Origin: CAVXHQ01 sp963789535
Lineage (GTDB): Bacteria; Pseudomonadota; Alphaproteobacteria; Rhodobacterales; Rhodobacteraceae
Direction of reading: 5' to 3'
DNA length: 64,000 nt
NCBI GenBank assembly: GCA_963789535.1
Contig: CAWBKU010000001.1
Coordinates: 110,028-174,027, forward strand
Below, piece after piece: positions 34,028 through 42,865 of the stretch (within the stretch, counting starts at the first letter, position 1; every line of letters starts with the position of its first letter). The translations under genes and the position numbers were made by a program. The notes beneath the pieces are model-generated. The model had not been told where the DNA came from. It searched no databases and saw only the letters and a list, made by a program, of their open reading frames with translations.

Positions 34028-35836
34028 ATGGCACGCGCACCTCTCCTTCAGCTTTCCGATGTCGCCCTCACCTTCGGCGGCAACCCGGTCTTCGACGGCC
34101 TCACACTCTCGGTCCAGCCCGGCGACCGCGTCGCGCTCGTCGGGCGCAACGGCTCTGGCAAGTCGACGCTGATGAAGGTGATGGCGGGGCTGGTCGAGGC
34201 CGACCGGGGCACCCGCGTCGTGGCCCCGGGCATGCACGTCGGCTATATGGAGCAGGATCCGGACCTCTCGGCCTATGAAACGCTTGGCGACTTCGCCACG
34301 GCGACGCTGGACCCGGCCGAGCACTACCGCGTCGAGATGGCCGCCGAGGGGCTGAAGTTCGACCCCGCGCGCCCCGTCGCCACGGCCTCGGGTGGCGAGC
34401 GGCGCCGCGCGGCGCTGGCGCGCCTGATGGCCGAGGCCCCCGATCTCATGCTCATGGACGAGCCGACCAACCACCTCGACATCGAGGCGATCGGCTGGCT
34501 CGAAGAGACGCTGAAAGAGACGCGGAGTGCCGTCGTCCTGATCAGCCACGACCGCGCGTTCCTGCGCGAACTTACGCGCGCAACGCTCTGGATTGACAGG
34601 GGAATGACGCATCGGCGCGATCAGGGGTTCGACGGCTTCGAGGCGTGGCGCGACAAGACCTGGGAAGAGGAGGATCTCGCCCGCCACAAACTCAACCGCA
34701 AGATCAAGGCCGAGGCGCGGTGGGCGGTCGAGGGGATCTCGGCACGGCGCAAGCGCAACATGGGCCGGGTGCGCGCGCTCGCCGACCTGCGGGCGGAACG
34801 CGCGGGCCAGATCCGGCGCCAGGGCACCGCCGCCTTCGCTGCCGAGGCCGGTCCGGTTTCGGGCCGCAAGGTGATCGAGGCCAAGGGCATCGCCAAGGCG
34901 TTCGGCGGTACCCCGATCGTGCAGGGCCTCGATCTGACCATCCAGCGCGGCGACCGTATCGCCTTCGTCGGCCCGAACGGGGCGGGCAAGACGACGCTCG
35001 TGCGGATGCTCCTCGGCCAGATCGCCCCCGATGCGGGCACCGTGACGCTCGGCACCAACCTGACGGTCGCCTATTTCGACCAGACCCGCGCCGCCCTCGA
35101 TCCGGCACTATCCCTCTGGGAGAGCCTGACCGGCGACGAGCACATGCGCGTCTCGGGACAGGCCGACCAGATCATGGTGCGCGGGGTGCCGCGCCATGTC
35201 GTGGGCTACCTCAAGGACTTCCTTTTCGACGAATCCCAGGCCCGCGCCCCCGTCTCGGCGCTGTCGGGCGGCGAGAAGGCGCGCCTGCTGCTCGCCCGCC
35301 TGATGGCGCGCACCTCGAACCTGCTGGTCCTCGACGAGCCGACCAACGACCTCGACATCGAGACGCTCGACCTGTTGCAGGACGTGCTCGGCGATTATGA
35401 CGGCACCGTCCTGCTGGTCAGCCACGACCGCGACTTCCTCGACCGGGTAGCAACGACGACCGTGGCGATGGAGGGGGACGGGCGCGCGACGATCTATGCC
35501 GGCGGCTGGTCCGACTACCGGGCGCAGCGGGCGCCAGAAGCAGAAACACGGCTCGCCGCCCCGAAGAACGCGAACGTCGTATCGAAACCAGCGGAAACGA
35601 AACGGAAATCCGGTCTTTCGTTCACCGAGTCCCATCGCCTCGAGACGCTGCCGGCTGAGATCGACCGCCTGTCCGCCGAAATCGCCCGGCTCGAGGCGCT
35701 GCTCGCCGATCCGGCCCTGTTCACCGCCCAGCCCGCAAAGTTCCGCAAGGCCACCGAGGCTCTGGCCGAGCGACAGCTTCAGCGGGCCGCCGCAGAAGAG
35801 GAGTGGCTCGCCCTCGCCGAACGGGCCGACGCCTGA
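34028..35836 (+). CDS. uup: ABC-F ATPase, Uup-like
   Basis: 602 residues. Two ATPase domains: Walker A GRNGSGKS at 39-46 with signature ASGGERRRAALARLM and LMDEPTNHLDIEA; and GPNGAGKTT near 315-323 with LSGGEKARLLLARLM and LDEPTNDLDIETLDLLQ. It lacks membrane helices. The C-terminal coiled coil (about 540-600) is the Uup-type DNA-binding extension. ABC-F proteins act on the ribosome; Uup is linked to transposon excision and ribosome assembly. It is the first of two ABC-F genes in the window. Confidence 0.9.
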   Translation: MARAPLLQLSDVALTFGGNPVFDGLTLSVQPGDRVALVGRNGSGKSTLMKVMAGLVEADRGTRVVAPGMHVGYMEQDPDLSAYETLGDFATATLDPAEHYRVEMAAEGLKFDPARPVATASGGERRRAALARLMAEAPDLMLMDEPTNHLDIEAIGWLEETLKETRSAVVLISHDRAFLRELTRATLWIDRGMTHRRDQGFDGFEAWRDKTWEEEDLARHKLNRKIKAEARWAVEGISARRKRNMGRVRALADLRAERAGQIRRQGTAAFAAEAGPVSGRKVIEAKGIAKAFGGTPIVQGLDLTIQRGDRIAFVGPNGAGKTTLVRMLLGQIAPDAGTVTLGTNLTVAYFDQTRAALDPALSLWESLTGDEHMRVSGQADQIMVRGVPRHVVGYLKDFLFDESQARAPVSALSGGEKARLLLARLMARTSNLLVLDEPTNDLDIETLDLLQDVLGDYDGTVLLVSHDRDFLDRVATTTVAMEGDGRATIYAGGWSDYRAQRAPEAETRLAAPKNANVVSKPAETKRKSGLSFTESHRLETLPAEIDRLSAEIARLEALLADPALFTAQPAKFRKATEALAERQLQRAAAEEEWLALAERADA

Positions 35837-35870
35837 CGCGTAACGGGCAACCCGGAAAACCGCCGCCCCC

Positions 35871-35888
35871 GTTCACGTTGCCGCAACA
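35871..35888 (-). repeat. Degenerate copy of the 34-base intergenic repeat
   Basis: Read on the minus strand, TGTTGCGGCAACGTGAAC matches the end of the units at 6593-6626 and 55100-55133 with one change (TTG for TTA). It lies between the convergent uup and iron-binding protein genes. A GC-rich inverted repeat, GGCGAGGGGGGC/GCCCCCCGCC on the minus strand, lies beside it at about 35908-35936. Confidence 0.55.
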
Positions 35889-35947
35889 CCTCTCGGGGGG
35901 GCCGAAGGCGGGGGGCAGACGGCCCCCCTCGCCGGAAACCCCACGCA

Positions 35948-36952
35948 CTAGCCGTCGAAATTCACCTCTTCCATGATCCGCAGCGCGGCCGGGCGGTTTG
36001 CCGCGATCTCGCTCAGGTCGATCGTGTCCGCGTCGAACGTCCCCCAGGACGCGACGACATCCGACACCGGCGCCCCGTCGAGGACCGGGTATTCATAGTT
36101 CAGTTCGGCGTAGATCGCCTGCGCCTCCGGCGAGACGAGATATTCCATGAGTTGCACCGCCTCGTCGCGGTTCGGTGCGGCCCGCGTCAGCGCGATGCCC
36201 GAGACGTTGACATGGGTGCCGCCGTCCTGAAACGTCGGGAACACGACGCGGACCGCGTTCGCCCACTCGGCCTGTTCGGGGTCGGCCAGCATCAGGCCCA
36301 TGTAGTAGGTGTTGCCCAGCGCGATGTCGCATTCGCCGGCCCAGATCGCACGGGCCTGCGCGCGGTCGTTGCCCTCGGGCTTGCGGGCAAGGTTGGCGCG
36401 AACGCCTGCCGCCCATTCCGTTGCCGCATCCTCGCCGTCGTGCGCGATCACCGCCGACAGGAGCGCGAGGTTGTAGTTGTGCACGCCCGAGCGGGTGCAG
36501 ATGCGGCCCTGCCATTCGGGGTCGGTCAGCGCCTCGTAGGTCGTGACCTCGCCGTCGGCGACGCGCTCGCGGCTGGCATAGACGATGCGGGCGCGGACCG
36601 TGAGGGCGAACCACAGGTCGTCGGGGCTGCGCAGTTCGGCGGGGATCGCGGCGTTGAGGACGTCGCTGTCGACCGGCTGGATCACGCCCGCGTCGACGAT
36701 CTGTTGCAGGTTGGCGATGTCGACCGTCATCACCAGGTCGGCGGGCGAGCGGTCGCCTTCGGCCACCAGCCGCTCGACGATGCCGTCCTCGACGAAGGCG
36801 AGGTTCACCGCGATGCCGGTCTCGGCGGTGAAGGCGTCCATCACCGGCTGGATCAGTTCGGGCTGGCGGGTGGTGTAGATGTTGACGTCGGCCAGTGCCG
36901 GCAGGGCGGTCAGCGTCGCGGCGGTGGCGAGGAGGGTCGTGCGGAGGAACAT
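35948..36952 (-). CDS. Iron(III) ABC transporter substrate-binding protein
   Basis: 334 residues. A Sec signal peptide (cut after Ala21) precedes a FbpA/FutA-type periplasmic binding protein, starting VNIYTTRQPELIQPV. The iron-ligand tyrosine pair is Tyr216-Tyr217 in GNTYYMGLM. The mature protein keeps the two-lobe layout of about 310 residues. It would capture Fe(III) for import, but no permease or ATPase gene lies next to it, so its partners are elsewhere. Start ATG 36952 is preceded by AAAGG at a good distance. Confidence 0.9.
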   Translation of the reverse strand: MFLRTTLLATAATLTALPALADVNIYTTRQPELIQPVMDAFTAETGIAVNLAFVEDGIVERLVAEGDRSPADLVMTVDIANLQQIVDAGVIQPVDSDVLNAAIPAELRSPDDLWFALTVRARIVYASRERVADGEVTTYEALTDPEWQGRICTRSGVHNYNLALLSAVIAHDGEDAATEWAAGVRANLARKPEGNDRAQARAIWAGECDIALGNTYYMGLMLADPEQAEWANAVRVVFPTFQDGGTHVNVSGIALTRAAPNRDEAVQLMEYLVSPEAQAIYAELNYEYPVLDGAPVSDVVASWGTFDADTIDLSEIAANRPAALRIMEEVNFDG

Positions 36953-37035
36953 CGGTCGGCCTTTCGAGAGCATTTCGGTTGCGGCGTTTAAACCTGAGTG
37001 AAATACTCGGGTCAATCCCGAATCTTTCAGTCGGA

Positions 37036-37878
37036 TTACGATCGCCCGACTTTGTCCGACGCCCGGACGTCGTTCCAGATGGCGTCCATCTCGTCGAGGC
37101 TGCTCTCGGCGGGCGTCCGGCCGCGCACGCGAAGGACGTCCTCTATCACCCTGAACCGACGCTCGAATTTTGCATTGGCGCCGCGCAGGGCCGCCTCGGG
37201 GTCGATGTCGAGGTGCCGTGCGAGGTTGGCCATCACGAACATCAGATCGCCCATCTCCTCCGCGACCTCGGCCTGCGTCAGATGCGCGCGCGCCTCGACC
37301 AGTTCGCGCGCCTCTTCGCCGATCTTGTCCAGCACCGGGCCGATGTCGGGCCAGTCGAAACCGACCCGTGCCGCCCGCTTTTGCAGTTTCACCGCCCGCA
37401 TGAGCGCGGGTACGCCGACCGCAACCCCGTCGAGCACGCCGCCCTGTGCGCGTCCGGCCCGTTCGGCGGCCTTCAGGCGTTCCCAGTCGGCGGTCTGCTG
37501 AACCGCCGACTTCTCGCGGCTCTCGGCGCCGAAGACGTGCGGGTGGCGCGCCACCATCTTGTCGCCGATCGCCCGCGCGACACTCGCGAACGTGAAATGC
37601 CCCGCCTCTGCGCCCATCTGCGCGTGATAGACGGTCTGGAGGAGCAGATCGCCCAGTTCCCCCTCGAGGTCGGGCCAGTCGGCGCGCGCGATGGCGTCGG
37701 CGACCTCGTAGGCCTCTTCGATGGTATAGGGCGCGATCGAGGTGAAGTCCTGAGCGATGTCCCAGGGACAGCCCGCGTCGGGGTCGCGCAGGCAGGCCAT
37801 GATCGCCAGAAGGCGCTCGGTCTGGCGCAAGGGGTCGTCGGTCGTGTCGTGGATGATCGGATCGGCAACACCCGGCAT
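37036..37878 (-). CDS. mazG: Nucleoside triphosphate pyrophosphohydrolase MazG
   Basis: 280 residues with two MazG domains. The N-terminal domain contains CPWDIAQDFTSIAPYTIEEAYEVADAI and LEGELGDLLLQ. The C-terminal one contains KIGEEARELVEA and VAEEMGDLMFVMANLARH, with the metal-binding ExxE/ExxD pairs. It hydrolyses NTPs or dNTPs to monophosphates and clears damaged nucleotides. It is convergent with no gene on its downstream side (62 bases to the iron protein) and divergent from the M20 gene. Confidence 0.93.
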   Translation of the reverse strand: MPGVADPIIHDTTDDPLRQTERLLAIMACLRDPDAGCPWDIAQDFTSIAPYTIEEAYEVADAIARADWPDLEGELGDLLLQTVYHAQMGAEAGHFTFASVARAIGDKMVARHPHVFGAESREKSAVQQTADWERLKAAERAGRAQGGVLDGVAVGVPALMRAVKLQKRAARVGFDWPDIGPVLDKIGEEARELVEARAHLTQAEVAEEMGDLMFVMANLARHLDIDPEAALRGANAKFERRFRVIEDVLRVRGRTPAESSLDEMDAIWNDVRASDKVGRS

Positions 37879-37946
37879 TGCGGCGGCTCCTCATGCGGCA
37901 TAGGCCAGCGTAATCCGCCCCGCGACCCTTTGCCAGCGAGAGCCCC

Positions 37947-39104
37947 ATGCCCGTCCTGAACCGCATCGCCGACTACGCCGCCGACATGGAAGGCTGGCGC
38001 AAGCACCTGCACATGCACCCCGAGCTGGCGTTCGACTGCCACGAGACGGCGGCGTTCGTCGCGGCCCGCCTGCGCGACTTCGGCGTCGACGAGGTGCACG
38101 AGGGGATCGCCACGAGCGGCATCGTGGCGCTGATCCGGGGGCAGGCGGAGGGGCCGGTGATCGGCCTGCGGGCCGACATGGACGCGCTGCCGATCGAGGA
38201 GGCGACGGGGGCGGCCCATGCCTCGCGGCATCCAGGCCGGATGCACGCCTGCGGGCACGACGGGCATACGACGATGCTGCTGGGGGCCGCGCGCTATCTG
38301 GCCGAGACGCGCAATTTCGCGGGCACCGTCGCGCTGATCTTTCAGCCCGCCGAAGAGAACGGCGGCGGCGCGCAGGTAATGGTGGCCGAAGGTATCCTCG
38401 ACCGGTTCGGCATCGCCGAGGTCTATGCGCTGCACAATGCGCCCGGCACGGCGGTCGGCGCATTCTATACCACGCCCGGGCCGATCATGGCCGCAGTCGA
38501 TTCGTTCACCATCCGGATCACCGGCCACGGCGGCCACGGCGCGATGCCGCACGAGACGCGCGATCCCATCGTCGCGGCCTGCGGCATCGTCGCGGCGATC
38601 CAGACCATCGTCAGCCGCAATCACCATGCGCTGGAGGATCTGGTGGTATCGGTGACGCAGATCCACACCGGTACCGCCGACAACATCATCCCCGAGACCG
38701 CATACATCAACGGCACCGTCCGCACCTTTGTCCCCGGGGTGCAGGCGATGGTCATGCGGCGGCTCGAGGAGGTCGTGGCGGGTCAGGCGGCGAGCTATGG
38801 CGTGGCGGCGGTGCTCGACTACGACATCGGCTATCCGGCGACGATCAACGATGCGGACAAGACGGCGTTCGCGGCGAAGGTTGCGGCAGAGGTGAGTGCG
38901 GTGGACGCCGCGGCGGGCCGAGAGATGGGGGCCGAGGATTTCAGCTACATGCTGGACGCACGCCCCGGTGCCTATCTGTTTGTCGGCAATGGCAACACGG
39001 CAGGCCTTCACCATCCGGCCTATGACTTCGACGATGCGGTTTCGCCCTTTGGCGCGACGTTCTTTGCCCGGCTGGCCGAACGCGCGCTGCCCTTGCAACG
39101 GTAG
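37947..39104 (+). CDS. M20-family amidohydrolase (hippurate-hydrolase-like)
   Basis: 385 residues. Di-metal amidohydrolase: Cys102-x-His104-Asp105 in MHACGHDGHT, with Glu residues in FQPAEENGGGA (about 136-137) and the GADFSYM-type AEDFSYMLDARPGAY near the end. The dimerisation domain includes GHGGHGAMPHETRDPI. It probably cleaves N-acyl amino acids (hippurate or similar). Substrate is not certain. Transcribed divergently from mazG and followed 41 bases later by the agmatinase gene, which may form one transcript with it. Confidence 0.9.
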   Translation: MPVLNRIADYAADMEGWRKHLHMHPELAFDCHETAAFVAARLRDFGVDEVHEGIATSGIVALIRGQAEGPVIGLRADMDALPIEEATGAAHASRHPGRMHACGHDGHTTMLLGAARYLAETRNFAGTVALIFQPAEENGGGAQVMVAEGILDRFGIAEVYALHNAPGTAVGAFYTTPGPIMAAVDSFTIRITGHGGHGAMPHETRDPIVAACGIVAAIQTIVSRNHHALEDLVVSVTQIHTGTADNIIPETAYINGTVRTFVPGVQAMVMRRLEEVVAGQAASYGVAAVLDYDIGYPATINDADKTAFAAKVAAEVSAVDAAAGREMGAEDFSYMLDARPGAYLFVGNGNTAGLHHPAYDFDDAVSPFGATFFARLAERALPLQR

Positions 39105-39145
39105 GCGAATTCTTTCAAAGAGTTCGGGAACCCGAAAGGCAGGCC

Positions 39146-40118
39146 ATGGCCCTCGAAGATGCGAAAACACAGGTCGATCAGGCGTTCACGAGGGATGACC
39201 TCAAGGGCCTCTCGTTCGAGAATGCCTTCGGCGGCGCCACCTCGTTCCTGCGCCGGCGCTATTCCAAGGATCTCGCGGGCGCGGATCTCGCGATCACCGG
39301 CGTGCCCTTCGATCAGGCGGTGACGCACCGCACCGGCGCGCGGTTCGGCCCCCGCGCGATCCGCGAGGCGAGCACCTTGCAGCCCTACGATCCGCCCTAC
39401 GGCTGGGACGGGTTCGATCCGCTGTCGGATTTCGCGATCCTCGACTATGGCGATCTGGCGTTCGATTACGCGATACGTCGCGGCCTTCCCCGAGACGCTG
39501 CGCGCCCATATCGCGGGCATCCTCGCCGCGGGGCCCGGCACCATCACGCTGGGGGGCGACCATTTCATCACCCTGCCGATCCTGCGCGCCTATGCCGCAA
39601 AGTTCGGGCCCCTCTCGGTGATCCAGTTCGACGCCCATTCCGACCTCTGGGTCGACGACGACATGGACCGGATCGACCACGGCACGATGATGTACAAGGC
39701 GGTGAAGCTCGGCCTCGTCGACCCGGCGCGTTCGGTGCAGATCGGCATCCGGACGCACTGCGACGATTATCTCGGGATGGAGTTCATCGATGCCCGCACG
39801 GTCCACGAGAAGGGCACGGCCCATGTCGCGGCCCGCGCGCGCGAGATCGTGGGCGATGCTCCGACCTACGTGACCTTCGACATCGACGCCCTCGATCCGG
39901 CCTTTGCACCGGGCACCGGCACGCCCGTCTGGGGTGGCCTCGCGTCATGGCAGGCGGCGGCGACCTTGCGCGATCTGGCGGGCATCGACATGGTCGGGGG
40001 CGACGTCGTCGAGGTCTCGCCGCCCTATGACACGACCGGGGCCACCGCCATCGCCGGCGCGCATGTCGCGACCGAGCTGATGTGTCTCTATTGCTGGGCG
40101 CTGAACCGGCGACGCTGA
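39146..40118 (+). pseudogene. speB: Agmatinase-family ureohydrolase (speB), one +1 frameshift
   Basis: The N-terminal part runs MALEDAKTQVDQAFT to the motif DYGDLAFDYA. At about 39469-39472 the frame shifts by +1. It continues as YVAAFPETLRAHIAGILAAG, with the metal motifs GGDHFI, FDAHSDLWVD and FDIDALDPAFAPG. Corrected length is 323 residues, normal for agmatinase. The two parts overlap in sequence logic but not in frame, and no single frame covers both. Agmatinase splits agmatine to putrescine and urea; family members also act on guanidinobutyrate or related guanidines, so the substrate is not certain. Confidence 0.87.
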
Positions 40119-40179
40119 TGGACCGGCGGCCTCGACGCGCTATGTCTTTCGGAAAATCAGATCAGACAGGCCCGATCCA

Positions 40180-40680
40180 ATGAAAACCCTCGCCACAGTT
40201 CTCGTCGTCATTGTCGGTATCGCTGTCCTCGGCACCGTCGCGCTGGCGATCTATGCCCGGATCAAGACCGTGGACCCCGACCTCTGGCACGAGGATATCG
40301 CCGCCCCCGGGTTCGTGCCGCCGGACGCCAACGGCGCCGCCTTCTGCGCGGGTGCCGACGCGCGGGTCTCGTTCGGCCCGGACGACCTTGCCCGTCTCGA
40401 TGCCATCGCCCTCGCCACGCCACGCACGGTGCGGTTGGCCGGCAGCGTGGAGGAGGGGCGGATAAGCTGGGTCACGCGGTCGCGGCTTATGGGATACCCC
40501 GATGTCACCACCGCACAGGTCGTGGCGCAGGGCACGGACGCGCGCCTCTGCGTCGTGGCGCGGCAGGTGATCGGGCAGTCCGACATGGGCGTGAACGGCG
40601 CGCGCCTGCGCGACTGGTTGCGGCAACTCGGCGCCCTGACCGAGCCGCCGGGGCTGGTCTGGGCGCCGCCTAGCCCCTGA
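40180..40680 (+). CDS. DUF1499 protein
   Basis: 166 residues. One N-terminal membrane helix (about 5-25, ATVLVVIVGIAVLGTVALAIYA) is followed by a conserved soluble domain with RTVRLAGSVEEGRISWVTRSRLMGYPDVTTAQV and DMGVNGARLRDWL. This is the DUF1499 pattern, a family of unknown function. The protein probably faces the periplasm. It sits alone between speB and prfA, 46 bases before the prfA start. Confidence 0.85.
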   Translation: MKTLATVLVVIVGIAVLGTVALAIYARIKTVDPDLWHEDIAAPGFVPPDANGAAFCAGADARVSFGPDDLARLDAIALATPRTVRLAGSVEEGRISWVTRSRLMGYPDVTTAQVVAQGTDARLCVVARQVIGQSDMGVNGARLRDWLRQLGALTEPPGLVWAPPSP

Positions 40681-40726
40681 CCGTCGACCCCTTGACCGCG
40701 CAGCACGCTTCGCCCACTCACGCGCC

Positions 40727-41788
40727 ATGATCCAGCGCGCCACCCTCGACCAGATCACCCAGCGGTTCCAGTTTCTGGAGGCGAAGCTGGCCGGTCCCCT
40801 CTCGCCCGACGAGATCGCGGCGCTGACCAAGGAATATTCCGACCTGCGCCCCGTCGCCGGGACGATCGAGCGCTATCGCGCGGCCCTCGACCAGATCGAC
40901 GAGGCGCAGGCAATGCTGGCCGACCCCGAGATGCGGGCGATGGCCGAGGAGGAGCTGTTCAGCCTGCGCGCGGGCCTCGAGGCGACGGAGGCGGCGGTCA
41001 AGCTGGCCCTTCTGCCACGCGACGCCGCCGACGCCAAACCCGCGATGATCGAGATCCGTCCCGGCACCGGCGGCGACGAGGCGGCCCTCTTCGCCGCCGA
41101 CCTGATGCGGATGTATCAGCGCTATGCCGAGGCGCGCGGCTGGCGGTTCGAGGTGATCGAGGAACAGGCGACCGAGCTTGGCGGGATCAAGGAGGCGGTG
41201 GTGCGCGTCGAGGGCGAGAACGTCTTTGCCCGCCTGAAATACGAAAGCGGCGTTCACCGTGTCCAGCGTGTGCCCGAGACCGAGAGCGGCGGGCGTATCC
41301 ACACCTCTGCCGCCACCGTCGCCGTCCTGCCCGAGGCCGAGGACGTCGAGATCGACATCCCCGCCACCGATATCCGGATCGACACCATGCGCAGCTCTGG
41401 CGCCGGGGGCCAGCACGTCAACACCACCAATTCGGCCGTGCGGATCACCCATATCCCCAGCGGTATCGTCGTCACCTCGAGCCAGAAGAGCCAGCACCGC
41501 AACCGCGAACTGGCGATGAACGTCCTCAAGTCGCGGCTCTACGACCTCGAACAGGGCAAGCTCGACGATGCGCGCGCGGGCGCCCGGCGCGCGCAGGTCG
41601 GGACCGGCGACCGCTCGGAACGGATCCGCACCTACAACTTCCCGCAAGGGCGGATGACCGACCACCGCATCAACCTCACGCTCTATCGCCTCGAGGCGGT
41701 CCTCGGGGGCGATCTCGACGAGATCATCGACGCGCTGACCGCCGAGGCGCAGGCGCTGGCACTGGCCGACCTCGAGGGTCAGGGGTGA
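40727..41788 (+). CDS. prfA: Peptide chain release factor 1
   Basis: 353 residues. It ends translation at UAA and UAG. The peptidyl-hydrolysis motif GGQ is at 227-229 (SSGAGGQHVNTTNS), and the codon-recognition motif appears as P183-E-T185 (RVPETES), the alphaproteobacterial version of PxT. The N-terminal coiled coil and the C-terminal QGRMTDHRINLTLY block are intact. Its end overlaps the start of prmC by four bases, so the factor and its methylase are coupled. Confidence 0.96.
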   Translation: MIQRATLDQITQRFQFLEAKLAGPLSPDEIAALTKEYSDLRPVAGTIERYRAALDQIDEAQAMLADPEMRAMAEEELFSLRAGLEATEAAVKLALLPRDAADAKPAMIEIRPGTGGDEAALFAADLMRMYQRYAEARGWRFEVIEEQATELGGIKEAVVRVEGENVFARLKYESGVHRVQRVPETESGGRIHTSAATVAVLPEAEDVEIDIPATDIRIDTMRSSGAGGQHVNTTNSAVRITHIPSGIVVTSSQKSQHRNRELAMNVLKSRLYDLEQGKLDDARAGARRAQVGTGDRSERIRTYNFPQGRMTDHRINLTLYRLEAVLGGDLDEIIDALTAEAQALALADLEGQG

Positions 41789-42633
41789 TCACGGCCCTCG
41801 CCGTCAAGGCGGCGGCGGACAGGCTTCGGGCGGCGGGGGTGGAGGGGCCGGTCGGCGACGCCCGGCGGCTGCTCGCCTGGCTGCTCGGGCTGGCGCCCGA
41901 GCGCTTCGGCGTCGATGCGCCGCCACAGCTCTCGTCCGAGACGCAGGAGGCCTACGCCCGGCTCATCGCCCGCCGCGCGGCGCGCGAACCGATCAGCCAT
42001 ATCACCGGCGCGCGACACTTCTTTCGCAACACGTTCCACGTCACCGCAGACGTCCTCGATCCGCGGCCCGAGACCGAAACGCTGGTGCGCCTGGCGCTGG
42101 AGGCGCCGTTCCGGACCGTCCTCGACCTCGGGACAGGATCGGGTGCGATCGTCCTGTCGCTGCTTGCCGACCCGCTGCCGTCGGGCGGGCGGCCTGCGAC
42201 CACCGGCCTCGGCACCGATATCTCCGGGGCCGCCCTTGCCGTAGCGCGGCGCAACGCCGCGGCGTTGGGCGTCGTCGATCAGGTCGCCTTCGTGCTGTCG
42301 GACTGGTTCGACCGCGTCGAAGGCCGCTTCGACCTCATCGTCTCGAACCCGCCCTATGTCGCCGCCGCCGAAATGCCGGTTCTGGCCCCCGAGGTGCGCA
42401 ACCACGAGCCGCACATCGCCCTGACCGACGGTGGCGACGGCCTCGGCGCCTATCGCGCGATCCTCGCAGGGGCGGCGGCGCATCTGGAGACCGGCGGGCG
42501 CCTGCTGCTCGAGATCGGGCCAACGCAGGCGTCGGCGGTGCGTCTCATCGCCGGGGGCCATGGCTGGCGCGTCACCGGCGTCCACTCCGACCTCGACGGT
42601 CGCGACCGCGTCGTCGACCTGCGGCGCGCCTGA
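41785..42633 (+). CDS. prmC: Release factor glutamine methyltransferase
   Basis: 282 residues. PrmC methylates the Gln of GGQ in RF1 and RF2. The N-terminal helical domain is followed by an AdoMet site (LDLGTGSGAIVLSLL) and the catalytic NPPY at 188-191 (SNPPYVAA). LLLEIGPTQ follows in the C-terminal part. Start overlaps prfA (ATGA-type). It is the last gene before a 232-base gap with no supported gene. Confidence 0.94.
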   Translation: MITALAVKAAADRLRAAGVEGPVGDARRLLAWLLGLAPERFGVDAPPQLSSETQEAYARLIARRAAREPISHITGARHFFRNTFHVTADVLDPRPETETLVRLALEAPFRTVLDLGTGSGAIVLSLLADPLPSGGRPATTGLGTDISGAALAVARRNAAALGVVDQVAFVLSDWFDRVEGRFDLIVSNPPYVAAAEMPVLAPEVRNHEPHIALTDGGDGLGAYRAILAGAAAHLETGGRLLLEIGPTQASAVRLIAGGHGWRVTGVHSDLDGRDRVVDLRRA

Positions 42634-42865
42634 AATCCGCGCCGGACCGCCAGAAATCGCCCGTTTCTACAGAATAGGCTTGCAGACCGGCGGCCGCTGC
42701 GGGTAGACCATGTTGTATCCAGAGGTGGGCGACTGCGCCCGCACCGGAAACCTGCCAGTTCATCGCCGGGCACATTTCCCATCGAACGCGGGCACGCCAG
42801 CCTCGTTTACAGGCATATCGCCACCGCGGCACCGCCTCTCACCCCCTAAGCCGGACCGACACTCC

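Noticed and set aside
36974..37035. An iron-responsive (IRO/Fur-type) box upstream of the iron-binding protein gene
   Set aside because: TGA...TCA elements are present but the spacing is 10 bases, not 9, and symmetry is poor.
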